This document shows, one piece after another, positions 13,741 through 26,727 of a DNA stretch of 64,000 nucleotides; position 1 is the first letter of the stretch; every line of letters starts with the position of its first letter. The notes under the pieces are model-generated. The model saw only the letters and a program-made list of their open reading frames with translations, had not been told where the DNA came from and searched no databases. The position numbers and the translations under genes were made by a program. The DNA comes from Cricetomys ansorgei (Eukaryota; Chordata; Mammalia; Rodentia; Nesomyidae), in assembly GCA_026225945.1 (NCBI GenBank), contig JAMJFZ010000289.1, positions 2,162,001 through 2,226,000 on the forward strand, in the 5' to 3' direction.

Positions 13741-16700
13741 CATGCATATGCAGTGCTTACAGAGGGAGCAAAGGGAATTGGATCACTTGGAATGGCAGTC
13801 ACAGGCAGCCGTAAGCTGTGTGTGGGTGCTATGAATTGGTATTTTTACTGCTGAGCCATCTCTTCTGCCTCTGCCATGCACTAATAGTATGCTAAGAGTT
13901 GTGATGTTTTCCTAAAGGTTAGGTAGAATCTGGAGCCTGAAACTCAAGAGGATTTCCACTCTGTTACAGAAAAACCTAGTTGTCTCTCTTGCTTTTCACC
14001 TTTGTTATTTACCCAAGCATAACTTTATATTACTTTAGCCATCTGGAAAATTTGGAGATTGACAAAATTAAATTTCATATTTAATTATATAATAAAAATG
14101 TACTTGCTAATAACATTTGAGATCTTGTCCACAAAACCTTTTAGATAGGGAGTGGTGTCAAGCTCAGAGTGGCAGGTATCTATTCTAAAATTCTGATTTT
14201 CACTTGAAATCTCAGACTTCTTGATTGGCAACGACTATAGTCAGCTATTTTACACGAGGCTACCCTTGGTGGGACAGTTGCATTTTCCTTACTTTTGGGA
14301 GAAATGTCTTTCATATACTCTAAAATACATGATCATAATTTGAATTCGAATCATATTTTCAGATATCCACATCTGTAACACATGTATTTGGGTGACTGAG
14401 GCTGGAGCAGTGCCATGGGTTTGCATCCAGCCTGAGTTGTAGCTGTACAGTGAGCTCCAGCGTGAGACTCTGATTCCAAAAGCCAAACCCAAACCAACCA
14501 ACTAATCACACACTTCTCCCCCTAAGAAACCTTGTAAAGTGATTGAAAGGGTGGAGAGATAAGACTGTTACTCTTGGTAGAGAAGCTGGAAGTATTTGTC
14601 TTTCTTTTAACCTGCCAGAATACAAATACAAGCACCCCCCAAACACACACACTAACAATATGAGAGCAGGGCTGGGCATGGATCACTGTGGCCAGAGTTC
14701 TTGCCGTGAGTGTCCAATGCCCAGAGGTGAAATCTTCGCACTGCCAAAACACAACTATTATTTTTGAAATTAGAATCTCAGTAGAAACCAAGGGTCTAAG
14801 TTAAAGAACATTTTGTACTTCACTTAATTAACGGACTTAATTTCTTTATTACATTGATTGGCTGTGAATGTGTGTGCATGCTCAGAATGCACACACGCGT
14901 GCCAAACGTGAACGTGACGATTAGAGAAGTGTTGGGGAAGTTTACTTTTAGTTATGTTTGAAATTGTTTTGTGCACTGTTGGGTGAGGGAGCTATCCTAA
15001 GTCTAGGGCGTTCTGTACTGTCTGCAGGTGTTGGATTTCCGTGGGTGTTGTTTCATTGCTAATGATCTGCACGTGCTATCAGTAAAATACCTCAAGTGTT
15101 CTGAAAGAATAGAAGCACCGGAGCTGAGATGCTCGGGGTTCCACTATGGAGGTTGGCGCTCGCCGTGACGGCGGTTCCCCCTGCTGAGGTCTGGCAGGGT
15201 TTGAGTCTGTGAAAATGCCTCCTTGTCGTCTTTGCTGAGTCACGGCAATGTTCAACTACAGAGAACAACTTATGACGGTCAGTTTTCCCATTTATGTGGG
15301 CTCCAAGGATTGAAATCTGATCCTCAGGCTGGTTTGCAAGCCCTTCTTCTCCTGCTGAACCGTCTCACAGGCCTCAGGACTTAATTATTTTAAAGGATAC
15401 ACTTAAGTTTCTTCTATAAGGACAATGATAAGAGCAAGACACGAAGTTGGGACTCTTCAAACTTTAGTTACTTCTTCACCAAGATTATGCAATTACTTAT
15501 GCGTGTGTTATGAAACTGTGGAAAAAGTCTCAATATTTTCACTTGAGAGTCCTTTAAAAAGATTTTAACACCACATGCCTTCGGAACATGACTTTATATA
15601 TGCAGATGGAATACATTGCATTATGTGGCTTGAACACACAGTTTTGTCTAATGTGTCTAGGGACTGGATTTTGCAAATGCAGTTTTGAGTGAAAACCAAA
15701 ATGTTCCAAAACCGCACAAGCTGTGAAGTGGCCATCCATGGAAATTAATTGACATTGTATAGAAGATGCGTCTCCAGTTTTGCACTTGATGCTGTCATTT
15801 AATTCACTAATCAGCATTGCGTTGGGTAGATTAGTGATTATCCGTGTATACTTTACTAAATACCAGAAAGGAAAAGTCAAGAGTCTTTCCTACTCTTTAA
15901 TTCATTTCCTTCACTAGGCTTTAAGTGTTCTTTGCCTTCCATCTTGAGTTTTACAGCTGGTAATTTATGCTCTCTAGCACAGAGGAATGTAATGACAGAT
16001 AGGCCACAGAAGCTCTGTACTCAGGCCTAATAGGAGCAGGTGCAGAGACTTTACATCCCTGTCACTTAGAATGACTCCTTGAATTCCTAGGTTAAGGAAT
16101 TATTTTCTAAATTGAAGCCTCTCATCTGTTAAATCACCCAAAGGCAGTTAGAATCTACTTCAAGAGTATCTGTAAATTGCAGGTTCTAGACCACTCTCTG
16201 CTCTTAAAGCTATAAGAAAGTTATCCATCTCAGTAGCCGAGTGAACTAAGCTGTTTGGAGTAATTTTATAGTTAATTTTAAAATGCAAAGTTTTATTTAT
16301 ATTTGACATTGTGACTTGGGATAGAAAGTTGTCACTGAACTGCCTCCAACACTGCCTAGTATAATTTGATACTTAACAAATATCTAAATGAATGAAAGGG
16401 AGGTCTCACACAACATGTAAGATTGTGCTTATGTGTGACAAGGTTCCTCTATGTAATTCATTCCATTCCATTCTGTATGTATTTCTTATAGTTCATGAAA
16501 TATAAATTTCTTTTGTCCACAGTTGTCTCCATGATTGAACACCCAACTCAGTTATTTTTTTTTAAATTAGCTTTAAAAATAAGGATCGTTGAATCAGTGT
16601 GCTTCCGTCAATGTCTGTTCAATAATGCATCGAGATCTGCTATACTCAGCAGATTACACCTGGGTTATACCTCACAAGGTCCCACGCTTGAAATGGAGTC

Positions 16701-18894
16701 CTGTTATGCAGCCATTTTTCCTGTGCTTGCTGTCATTTCAGGTGGTAGATCTCAGGGAACGGTCTCAGCTTCTCTCCACCTTTGCATTTCATATTTGGGA
16801 TAAGTGTCAGTGGATGTTTTACACATCTTTGTAAATTCACCAGAAAATAAGCATATTTTTGTTTGAAGAAAAGACAAGGTGCAGGTTGGAAGGCTGCTTC
16901 TCTGAGAGGTGCACCTGGTAAGGCAAAGTCCCCAGGGCACCCAACTTTGTGTTTGTCCTTATGTTAGGCAGTAACAAATGGAAAACTACTAATATTTGTT
17001 GAGAGTTTTTCTGAAGTCTACCAAAGCTAGCATTGCAAATGCATCGATCATTGATGTCTCCCTAACACAATTGAAGATGACATATTTTAGCATTCAGATT
17101 ATAGAAACACAACCTACCAGACATACAGACATATATGGGTCACTCTTTTCTTATGCTTATGTTGTTCTGTACATTCAGAATAAACCAAAACAGCATAACC
17201 AGAAATATATTTTGAGAATCTGAAAAGGATTACTTGGGAAATTGTTTGATCCGAAAGTCCCAGTTTTTACAGTATTTCTGGAAGGATTGATGATAACCAT
17301 TAAAACAGAGCTAGCTAATAATCATAACCTAATCTTCAGTTTTAACAATACAAAATAGTAAAATACAAGATGTCACCACGTTATAGTTTTGTCGCTGATT
17401 TTTTGAATAAAATTACATATATTTGAAAAAAAATTTTGTGTTTTGTTTTGTTTTTCAAGACAGGGTTTCCCTGTTGTAACTCTGGCTGTCCTGGAATTCA
17501 CTCTGTAGACCAGGCTGACCTTTAACGTACATAGATCCACCTGCCTCTGCCTCCTGAATGCTTGATTAAAGATGTGCACCACCACAACCTAGCTTATATT
17601 TGAAATATTGAGTTGTAATTAAAGGCACCACATGTTTATATAGTCAAAAGAGTTAACTCATTGATCTCTTCAAGTATTCTTGGGATGCCATTGTTTTCAT
17701 AGGACAATTTTTATTACTGAAAAACAAATGGAAATGAATCTCATGTTCCGGTGAATCAAAATGCTTTAGTGTAAAAATATAAAACTACATAATGTATTAA
17801 AAGCACATTATTGCAAAATCCTTATAAGTTAATCTGTAATTGCATGTGTAAAAATTTTAAAAGTTTACAACCCTCAAGAGGGAAAATATGTTTGAAACAG
17901 AAGCTAAAAATATATTTGCAAAAGACTCAACTTGGAGAACTTGTCAAAAGATTCGTTCTGAGAATAGGACTTGGCCAGCTGAGTTACGTGCAGAGAGGGA
18001 CTAACATCTGGCTTGCACTCGCCTCAGCTACGGGTATTCAAGTCTTTCTTTTCATTTTTAAAAATTTTAATTTATTTTTTTCTTATCTTGTACAATACAT
18101 CCAGACATCAACCAGCCTCCCCTCCCTCCCCTCTTCCCACCTCCCCCTATCTTCTCTCTTTCCTACCCTCCACCCCTGCTATCCCCTCAGAAACCAGCAG
18201 GGCTCTCAAAGTTCCCAACCAAACAGGGCATAACAAGATGGAACAAGGCCAGGCACAGGGCCCTACACCAAGGGTGGATGAGGCAGTCCAGCAGGAGGAG
18301 AAGGTCCCATGGAAAGCTAAAGGGTTAGAGACTCCCCTCCAACTTTAAGGAGTTTTACAAGAACACCAAGCTAGATATATGTAGGTAACCAATCACAGAT
18401 CCATGCAGGCTCCATGTCTACCATTTCAGTCTGTTTTTCTGTTACTAATCCTGTGCATTGAAGGTCAGTTCAGAGTTATAGTTAGAGCGGGTGTACCTTG
18501 AACAATAGAAACTGTTACTACGATGTGTTTTCTCTAGAGAACTGTGTTTTTATGCCATGTGTTAGAAAGCACTGGGTTCTGTGCACTAATTATCTCTCAT
18601 ATAATTAGTTATAATTAGAAACTTTAATAGATAAATGATTGATAGAAAAAATTTGGTAGCTTAAGCTTTTTTTTTCTTTTTTTTAAATTGAATATATATT
18701 TTCAATTGAGTTAAAACTAAGTGTACTGTATATTTATGTAGTCAAGACAAATCAATTTATAGGAAGTTACCAGCACTCCTAATGCCCACTTGTACGCCCT
18801 CGTATATAGGACAAACCCTTTTCCCTAGAAGAATCATTGTGACTTTATTGTCATGGGAAGAATTTCAGTTTTAAGTAAATGCAACCTTGCATTG

Positions 18895-18925
<31 letters not shown>

Positions 18926-18939
18926 ATATCTATATGATG

Positions 18940-18981
<42 letters not shown>

Positions 18982-21900
18982 TTGGGGCTGGCCTATTTGC
19001 CTCAACTTTGTATCTGCAAGGTTCATTCCTGTTGCATGAATCTGCAGTTCTTTCTCATATTCCTTTTTGTGGAATATACTGGAATATGTTTATTCTACCT
19101 TCTGTCAGTTGAAATTCTTTCCCACTCCCTGTTTATTATATGTAGCACTACAATGAACATTCTAGTGCTTATGTTTCAGTGTTCATAAATATCTATTTGT
19201 CTTAACTATTAAGAATGAAATTTCTGTGTGTTAACTAGAGAGGTCCCAAGAACACATGGGACCAGAGGTAATTCAGATTTTGGATTTCTTTGTACATCTT
19301 CATTGTGATTGCATTCTACCACTTGAGGCCAGTATGGGTTTTTCTACATGGAGCATCACCTTGGTGCCTAAGATTTTCACAGTGTGAATGTCATCGTTTG
19401 TGGATCTGGACAAACTGGCTGTAGGTATTTTCTCACTGTGGTCTGTAGAAGTGCTGTGGAGCACCTGAAGTGAGTTACAGTTGAGATAGAAGTATTTCCA
19501 GCCTGTACTGGATCCTCTTGACCAGGAGGACAGCTTTGGGCAGCATTGGGAGCTAGAAAAACACTTCAAAATGGGGCCATACCTTGACCTCGAGACCCAA
19601 ACGGTACTGGCCACCAAACTCGAACTGTAGGAGAAACAAATTGAGACTTGATGTATCCATTGCTCCTTGGAGCACAGCTGCCCCTACTCCTACCCGTGGC
19701 TGTACCATTCCACCCAGCACAAGGCACACCACTGTGTCCAGTGATTACCAGTAGGCTCACTGCTGTCAGCCACAAAGATGGATCTGTCCAATCCCTCTGA
19801 GTCCTCCACCAGTGAGCTCCATCACTGATTCAGCAGAGTTAGTTGCTCCACAGGGCCATTCCATCCTGTGGTCTGATCCCCTGGCCCTCCTCGGACTGAA
19901 CCAAATATTCAAAATGCTGGAGTTTTACCAGAGACCCTCGGTCGCTGCTTTGACACTAGGGTACGAAGACAGATGGCACTGGATGGAAATGGCGTGGAGG
20001 ACAACAAATCAGGCTGAGAGTTTCTGAATCTACTACCAGGGCCTCCTGTAGACCCAGCATACACACCCTATAAAATTTGGGTATGGTATGAGGGAGATAG
20101 AAAATATTCGTGTGCATGTATTTGTAATCTTTTGTATAACCCAGAGCATCTTCCTGCAAACACCATCGTTTCACCCTTGGTTTTTTACTCTGATATAATT
20201 TTAAATCATTATTATAAATCAAATGAATTCCACTATTTGTTTGTTCAACTAAGAAATAAAAGTGGTTTTCAAAGAACAGCTTAAAACTTACTAGTTTCTA
20301 TTTTTTTTTTCTGTTCAGACATGTTGATTTCTTTATTAACTTCATGTTGGCCTCCCTGATGAAAGGTATTATTGCTAGCAGTGTCCCTGATAATTCCCCC
20401 CCCACACACACACAGCTATATGGCCTGCACAAAATTTCATGGTTTGCTTCTTCACTTTCTGTGTTTATTCTTTTTTCTCTTTCTTATGTACTACATGGAA
20501 TGTGCATGGAACACTGAACCAGAATCCTTGCTAGTGTGGATTTCTCCATTCCTTGTTTCTGCCTTTTCAGATGACTTTTTTTTTTTTTCCTTTGTTCTAT
20601 TGACACGGTGACTTGAACTAAATGCCTTTTGAATTTAGTTCAGTTTTGCATTTCTGGGATGCCCATCTTGTTCTCAGTCATTCTTGTTGGATTTAGTGTG
20701 GGAGAGATCTTACTTTGTATTTGTGTGTCAATGTTTCAGGGAGACTGAGCGATAGCTTCTCTTTCTAGTCATTTTCTTGGTAGGTTTTGGTGTCATAATG
20801 GAGCTGGCCTCACACAAAGAGGATAATTTCTTACCAATGAAAAATTTTGTATTAAATGGATGTTAGTTATGTTAAAAAAAAGAAAATAGAAGAGTTTGTC
20901 CCTGAAAGCATCTCTCTTGTTTTCTCAGAGTTGTCTCTCAAACACTCAGAATTCTCACGTGACTCCATTCTTGGCCGGTTTTCCGACAATCTGTCATTTA
21001 TGTTTATTTTATAAATTATGGAGCTATATGATCCGTGCGATGTAAATTTTTCTGTGGAAACCTAACGTTCTTTTGAAAACTCTACAGGTGAATAAATTAA
21101 TTATGGTGGATTGGTTATATTTGACCAAAATTTAAAGCGAAGGAAAGATCAGCAGTGATCTAGCAAGTCTTGTAATAAGGATTCTCCGACTTTGAGCAAC
21201 TGGCACCATGCTAGATCCTGTCCCTGCACTTACAGATGGCAAGCTTTTCAATTAACCAATGCGTAGAATCTTCATTTAAGTTCTATTTTAGGTAGCAGTG
21301 TTAACCAAAGTTCATAAATTACTATGTCTGCTTATTGGGCACATAAAAGCCCTTTTGAGACTCAAATAATTTGCTAGATTCCTTCCTGTGTCTCAAATTA
21401 TGTAATAGCAAACGTCTTTATTTTTATTTTATACTATTTTTTAGACATCGACATCCTTGCTACCCCAGGCTGGCCTCAAACTGGAGATCTTCCTGCCTCA
21501 GCCTCTGGAGTGCTGAGATTGCAGGTGTGTACCCATGCCTGGGATAGAACACTATTTTAATAAATATTTGAAACTGAATCAAAAAGCGCCTTTGTGCTTT
21601 TTCCTAAGAGGTGTAAATTCTAAAACTTAAAAACAAGTCTTTTCCTGGTATAATTAAATGACAGTTTAAAAATATGTGGGATGTTTTAAATAGGTAACCA
21701 TGGCTCTCCATTTATATGAAACCTCAAGAGCAGGGAAGAAGCCATGGAAGTCAGCGACTACCATTAGATCATTAACAGATGATCCTCATATTGCAATGGT
21801 ACTTGGTCTCCAGGTACTTTACTGTAGCAGTGCCCTAAGCCGTGGTTTCCCCTAACATCATAACTTGTACTTCAGTGGTTAATTTCTTATAGAGAGACCA

Positions 21901-24584
21901 TCTATTCTTGGAATGGGATTTGTTCACTCTGGCTTACTGTAGCAGAAGTCCAAACATTTTTCACTATGCAAACATACCATAGGCATTAGGTCCTAGTGTG
22001 TGGGATCTTCAGCCTGTCACAAATTTTATTATGCCATCTGCTTCAACCTGAGCAGTGTGTCTTCTGCCGGCAGACTTTGCTGAAGTTGCCATGGCTGGGG
22101 ATAAAAAAAAATCAGCCTTGGCATAAGAAGCTTGCTTTTGAAAAATAATAATTGATCGTGCCTGCTGTAGATGTTAAAATAAGCATTTGAAAGAATTCCC
22201 AGAAGCGTCCTCCCTCTTTTTCATGGGGGACTAAAGGTAGCTAATATAATGGTGGAATTTTGGTAACTTTGGTAACTAAAAAGTTTCCTCTTTTATTTTT
22301 AAGGATGCTTAACAGACTTATGTATAGGTTGGGGGCACAGTACGAATTATTTTCATAGAGTTCATCGTTGCATGCTCTTTACCTCGTCTTTATCCAGGAG
22401 TGGGTATTTCCAGTGATTGTATTTTGTGCATCACATCAAGGTGGTAGCAACACAATTAAAAAGCATCTTGGTCACATACTGTCATTAGGTATGTGGCTTT
22501 GTGTAAACCCCTCATCTATGAATTGGAGCTGATCCTCGTGGAGGAGTTGTGTGGATAAGTGTTTGTTCTGCAAATGTATATTGAAGGCCTACTCTGCTCA
22601 AGGCATTCCTCTGGAGAGTGGGGCCTTGAAGTAAACAGAATTGTTGGATCCTTCTCCTTTGGATGGGGGAGGGGGGGAGAGGTGCTACATTCTGGTAACC
22701 TCCACTGGCTGGAATGGAAGTGCCTTACCAGTGGGTGTGATCAACAGCTCTTCCAAATAGCATCCCCTGTCAGTTTGACACAGCTACCAATCAGCTGAAA
22801 AGGGAGCCTCCCTTGGGTAATGATCTTCATTAAGTTTGCCTGTGGACATGTCTGTGAGCCATTTTCTTGATTGGTAATTTATGTAGGAGGGCTGAGCCCT
22901 CTTGTAGGAAATACCATTCTGTGTGCTGGTGGTCCTGAGCTGTGAAAGAAAGCTAGCTAAACTGGAGCTGGAAAGCAAGCATTCCTCAATGGTTGCTGCC
23001 ACTGTGTTCTTGCTTTGAATTCCTGCCCTGCTTTCCTTTAGCAATGGATGGCGTAAGCTATATAACCCTTGGTCTCTCCAAGTTGTGTTTGTTCAGAATG
23101 TTTTACCTATCACAGAAACAGAATGAAACTAGAGTAAGAGTTGTGAAGAGAAGCCGGGCAAGGGCTATCCACAGAGCCAGGTGGTGGGTACCATCTGAGA
23201 TGGGCTGCCAGGGAGGGCTTCTCTGTGGTAAGGTTGAAATAAAGACGTGAATGTGAGTGATTTCATCTGGTTGGAGGTGTGAACACCTTGGCACAGTGTG
23301 AGATCCGTGAGGTCAGCATAGCTAAAGCTAAGGGAGGGAGGAACAGGGGTAGGGCTGCTCTGGACATAACACTGATGAATCTCTCTGACACATAATTGTG
23401 GACAAAAGGTTGTATTACTGATACTGTGCCAAGATGTCCAGTTAGGACTGACTGCCTACACCGCGCAGTAAGGATTGGCCGTCTCTACTGCGGTTAGGAC
23501 TGTTTACATTGCACAGTTAGGATGGACCGCCAATGTTGCACTACACATTGACTGGCTACACTGCTCTCAGTTAGCTTTACTTGGAGCCCTGTAGTAGCCA
23601 CTGTGATGTTCTGTTTTGCAAAGTGAACCAGTCTTTTTGGTGGTGGTAATCCAGGTGTGGCAGGAGTTGGCTAGACTGCCAGCTCGGTCTAATACCTTTG
23701 AAAAACATTAACCTAAAGTTAAAGAGAAAAGTGGCTGCAAGGCCGTCCACACTTCTCACGCCAGTACAAAACCACAGCAGGTGGCTTAAACATGCTAGAA
23801 TCATTGCTAATGATCTCTACAACCTCCAGGTAAACATAACTACTTTGGCAACTACAAATGCTGACCCTGCCCACACAGCTCAGCTCAGCTCTGCTGTAAT
23901 TCCTACTCTGCAAAATGAATCATTTTTACTACCTCCAAATAATGGGAACCTGGAAGCACTTTCTGGACCTGTCCTGGATGGGAAGCCTGCCTGTGATGAA
24001 CTTGATCAGCTCATCAAAATGATGGCCCAGGTGGGTGTTTCCCCCTGTAGCTTAGGGCTGGATGTATTTAAAAGGTGTCTTGAGGCCTGGATAATGTGAG
24101 GAATACCGTAGCATTTATAATGCTCGAACAGTTTTTGGGATGAAAAAGAAATTAGTAAGAATTTGTGTAATTCAGATTTTTCTATTGCTTTTTTTTTTGA
24201 GAATATAATAATATTTCCTTCTTCCATTTCTTTCTGAAAATCTTTAGAATTCATGGTGTCTTTCTAAATTAATCATTGTTGCATGCACATACCACCCTCC
24301 CCCCTCACACACACACATTGAGTAACACCAATGAAATAAAGCAGTAAATGTGGACATTTTAACCTTACCGGTACTGCCAGCACCGTGGCTGTGTGAGTTG
24401 CAATGAGGTCAGCATAGCGGGAGCTAAGGGAGTGAGGGACAGAGTTCTAGGTAATGGTGAAAGTGGTCTGGATAAAACAGGGATGGATCTTTCTGACACA
24501 TCATTGTAGATTAAAAAGTTGCATTCCCGAAATATGTACAGTTAGGATTGACCATCTACACTGCTTTCAATTAGCTTTACGTGT

Positions 24585-24629
<45 letters not shown>

Positions 24630-26652
24630 CCTAAGTAGATAAATGCAGCTTGCTCAGTCTATATAATGTGACTTAAATGTTTCTGTTTTCAAAGCTGATC
24701 ATTTGGAAAAATGATCATATTTTAAATCGACTATTTTATGCCGCACTCCAGAAATACTTTTCTGAAAAAATAAAATGTTCTATTCTAGGTGACTCGTGCT
24801 AAACTGATCTTTTTCTAGTTCCTTCTTTGGATAAACAAAGTAATCCCCAATAAGTTGACTGTGAACTGTAATAATGTTTCTCTTTGGTTTCGTTTTTGAT
24901 TTTGAGATTCCTTAGTTTGGTTTTTGGTTCTGCTATGTAACCTGGGCTGGACTGCATTCCCTGTGTAGCCCAGGCTTGCATACAACTCTATCCTCCTGTC
25001 TCAGTCTCAAGAGGTAAGATTTAAAAAAAAAAATGCACCATTGCCACCAGATGGTAATTGACTCCTAATTTTATCTGCTATTTTGCTTCCTGAACAGGGT
25101 CGCCATGTGGAAGTATTTGAGCTCCTCAAACCTCCGTGTGGAGGCCTTGGCTTTAGTGTTGTTGGTCTCAGAAGTGAAAACAGAGGCGAGCTGGGGATAT
25201 TTGTACAGGAGATCCAAGAGGGCAGTGTGGCTCACAGGTGAGATTCGCAGCGACTCCTTTGTCCCGATGGAACAGAGGGTTTTCATCACGATAATGGGGG
25301 TATGAATGCAAACAAAAAAGCTAAAATAATCAGATATTAACTGGTTTTTAGAAGTCGTTAATATTATGGAAGTATAAAGCAAATTCATTAGAACGAGGGT
25401 CACAGGATGGGTGATGCTCACTGTGGGTATTGGATCCCTAATGTTCTCATTAAGAAAACCAGGAGGTACAGGTCTCTAACCAAGCACTGGGTGGCAGAGA
25501 TAGGCAGATGCCAGAGTGTGCTGGCCTGCCGGGCTAGCCAAGATGAGTTTCAGATTCTCTGAGAGACTGTGCCAAAAGTGAGGTGCAGACAGTAGAGGAA
25601 GATACTTATATCAATCTGTGGCGTCCCTACACAGGTGCATGAGCAGTCATGTGCATAAACCACACACATACCTACAAGTAAAATGAGAGTAGCTTTTAAG
25701 TAGTCATAAACTAACTACATTTTAGTAAGGAAAGAAACTTTTAAATAGAAGTTTTCATGGTTGCTATTTGGGCTCCTTTTTGAGTACAGAATCACCAGAA
25801 CTGCCCTGTTAGAATTTGAACTGTGTTTTATTAATATACTCAGAAGGAGGAAAAACACATGCTTTTATTTTTAAAAATAAAAGGTCATCTATAATGAGTG
25901 CTAGGCTTAGTCAGCAGTTGATGAGAAAGGCCTTTGACAACGGTTCAGGTAGCAGAATTCCCACCAGCACCAGAGCTTCAGTAGACGCTTTAAAGATGTG
26001 CGTGTTCTGCAGTAGGGTTAAAGTAATCTGAACACTTTCATTACTTCATTTCCCTCCTCTACAGAGATGGCAGACTGAAGGAAACAGACCAGATCCTCGC
26101 CATCAATGGCCAGGTCCTAGACCAAACGATCACACACCAGCAGGCCATTAGCATCCTGCAGAAGGCCAAAGACACTGTGCAGCTAGTCATCGCCAGAGGC
26201 TCCTTGTCTCGGATCCCCAGCCCCCAAATTTCCCGGTCTCCATCCGCAGCCAGCACGATTTCAGCCCACTCAAATCCAGTGAGTGGATAGGAAGCAGATT
26301 ACGTCCCCTCTGGTCCCTTTCAGCCATGCCCGCTTTCTCATGCCTCTGCTTCCTCATAGTCCCCAGGGTTTGTTTGCTTGCTTTCAGTTTAGGGCTTTTA
26401 AAAAAATTCATTTATTTATTCCTATTGGTATATTTGTTTCTGAATTTTATGTTTTGAGTTTCTAAAACAGCATTTACTTTGTGTGATTCTTTGACAGCAA
26501 AGAATCCTTTAGTCACATACTTTGGCTGTAAGTAGATAAAAAGCTTTATTTCGCTTTACTTTAGGTTTTCTTTCCTCCCTCCCTCTCTCCCTCCCTTCCT
26601 TCCTCTCTCCCTCTCTTCCTTCCTTTCTCTCTCCCTCCCTTTTCCTCCCTTT

Positions 26653-26727
<75 letters not shown>

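Larger units (their letters stand above)
8287..23829 (+). other. Mpdz: Mpdz intron 2
   Basis: The largest intron in the window (15.5 kb), between the L27 and linker exons. It holds B4/ID, B1 and B2-type SINEs, L1 fragments, GT/AC microsatellites, a homeobox-like pseudogene, a 27-bp minisatellite and long repeat-free stretches (about 9,520-12,900 and 14,800-17,400) in which I see no gene. Items are listed separately. Confidence 0.85.
24031..25097 (+). other. Mpdz: Mpdz intron 3
   Basis: Contains the right-hand copy of the segment pair flanking exon 3, a (GT)n run and an old antisense B1; otherwise nothing recognised. Confidence 0.8.

Noticed and set aside
23698..23829. 44 codons open in frame directly upstream of exon 3
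   Set aside because: A good acceptor (CTACAACCTCCAG) and the known MUPP1 sequence place the exon start at 23830; the upstream codons have no counterpart in the protein.
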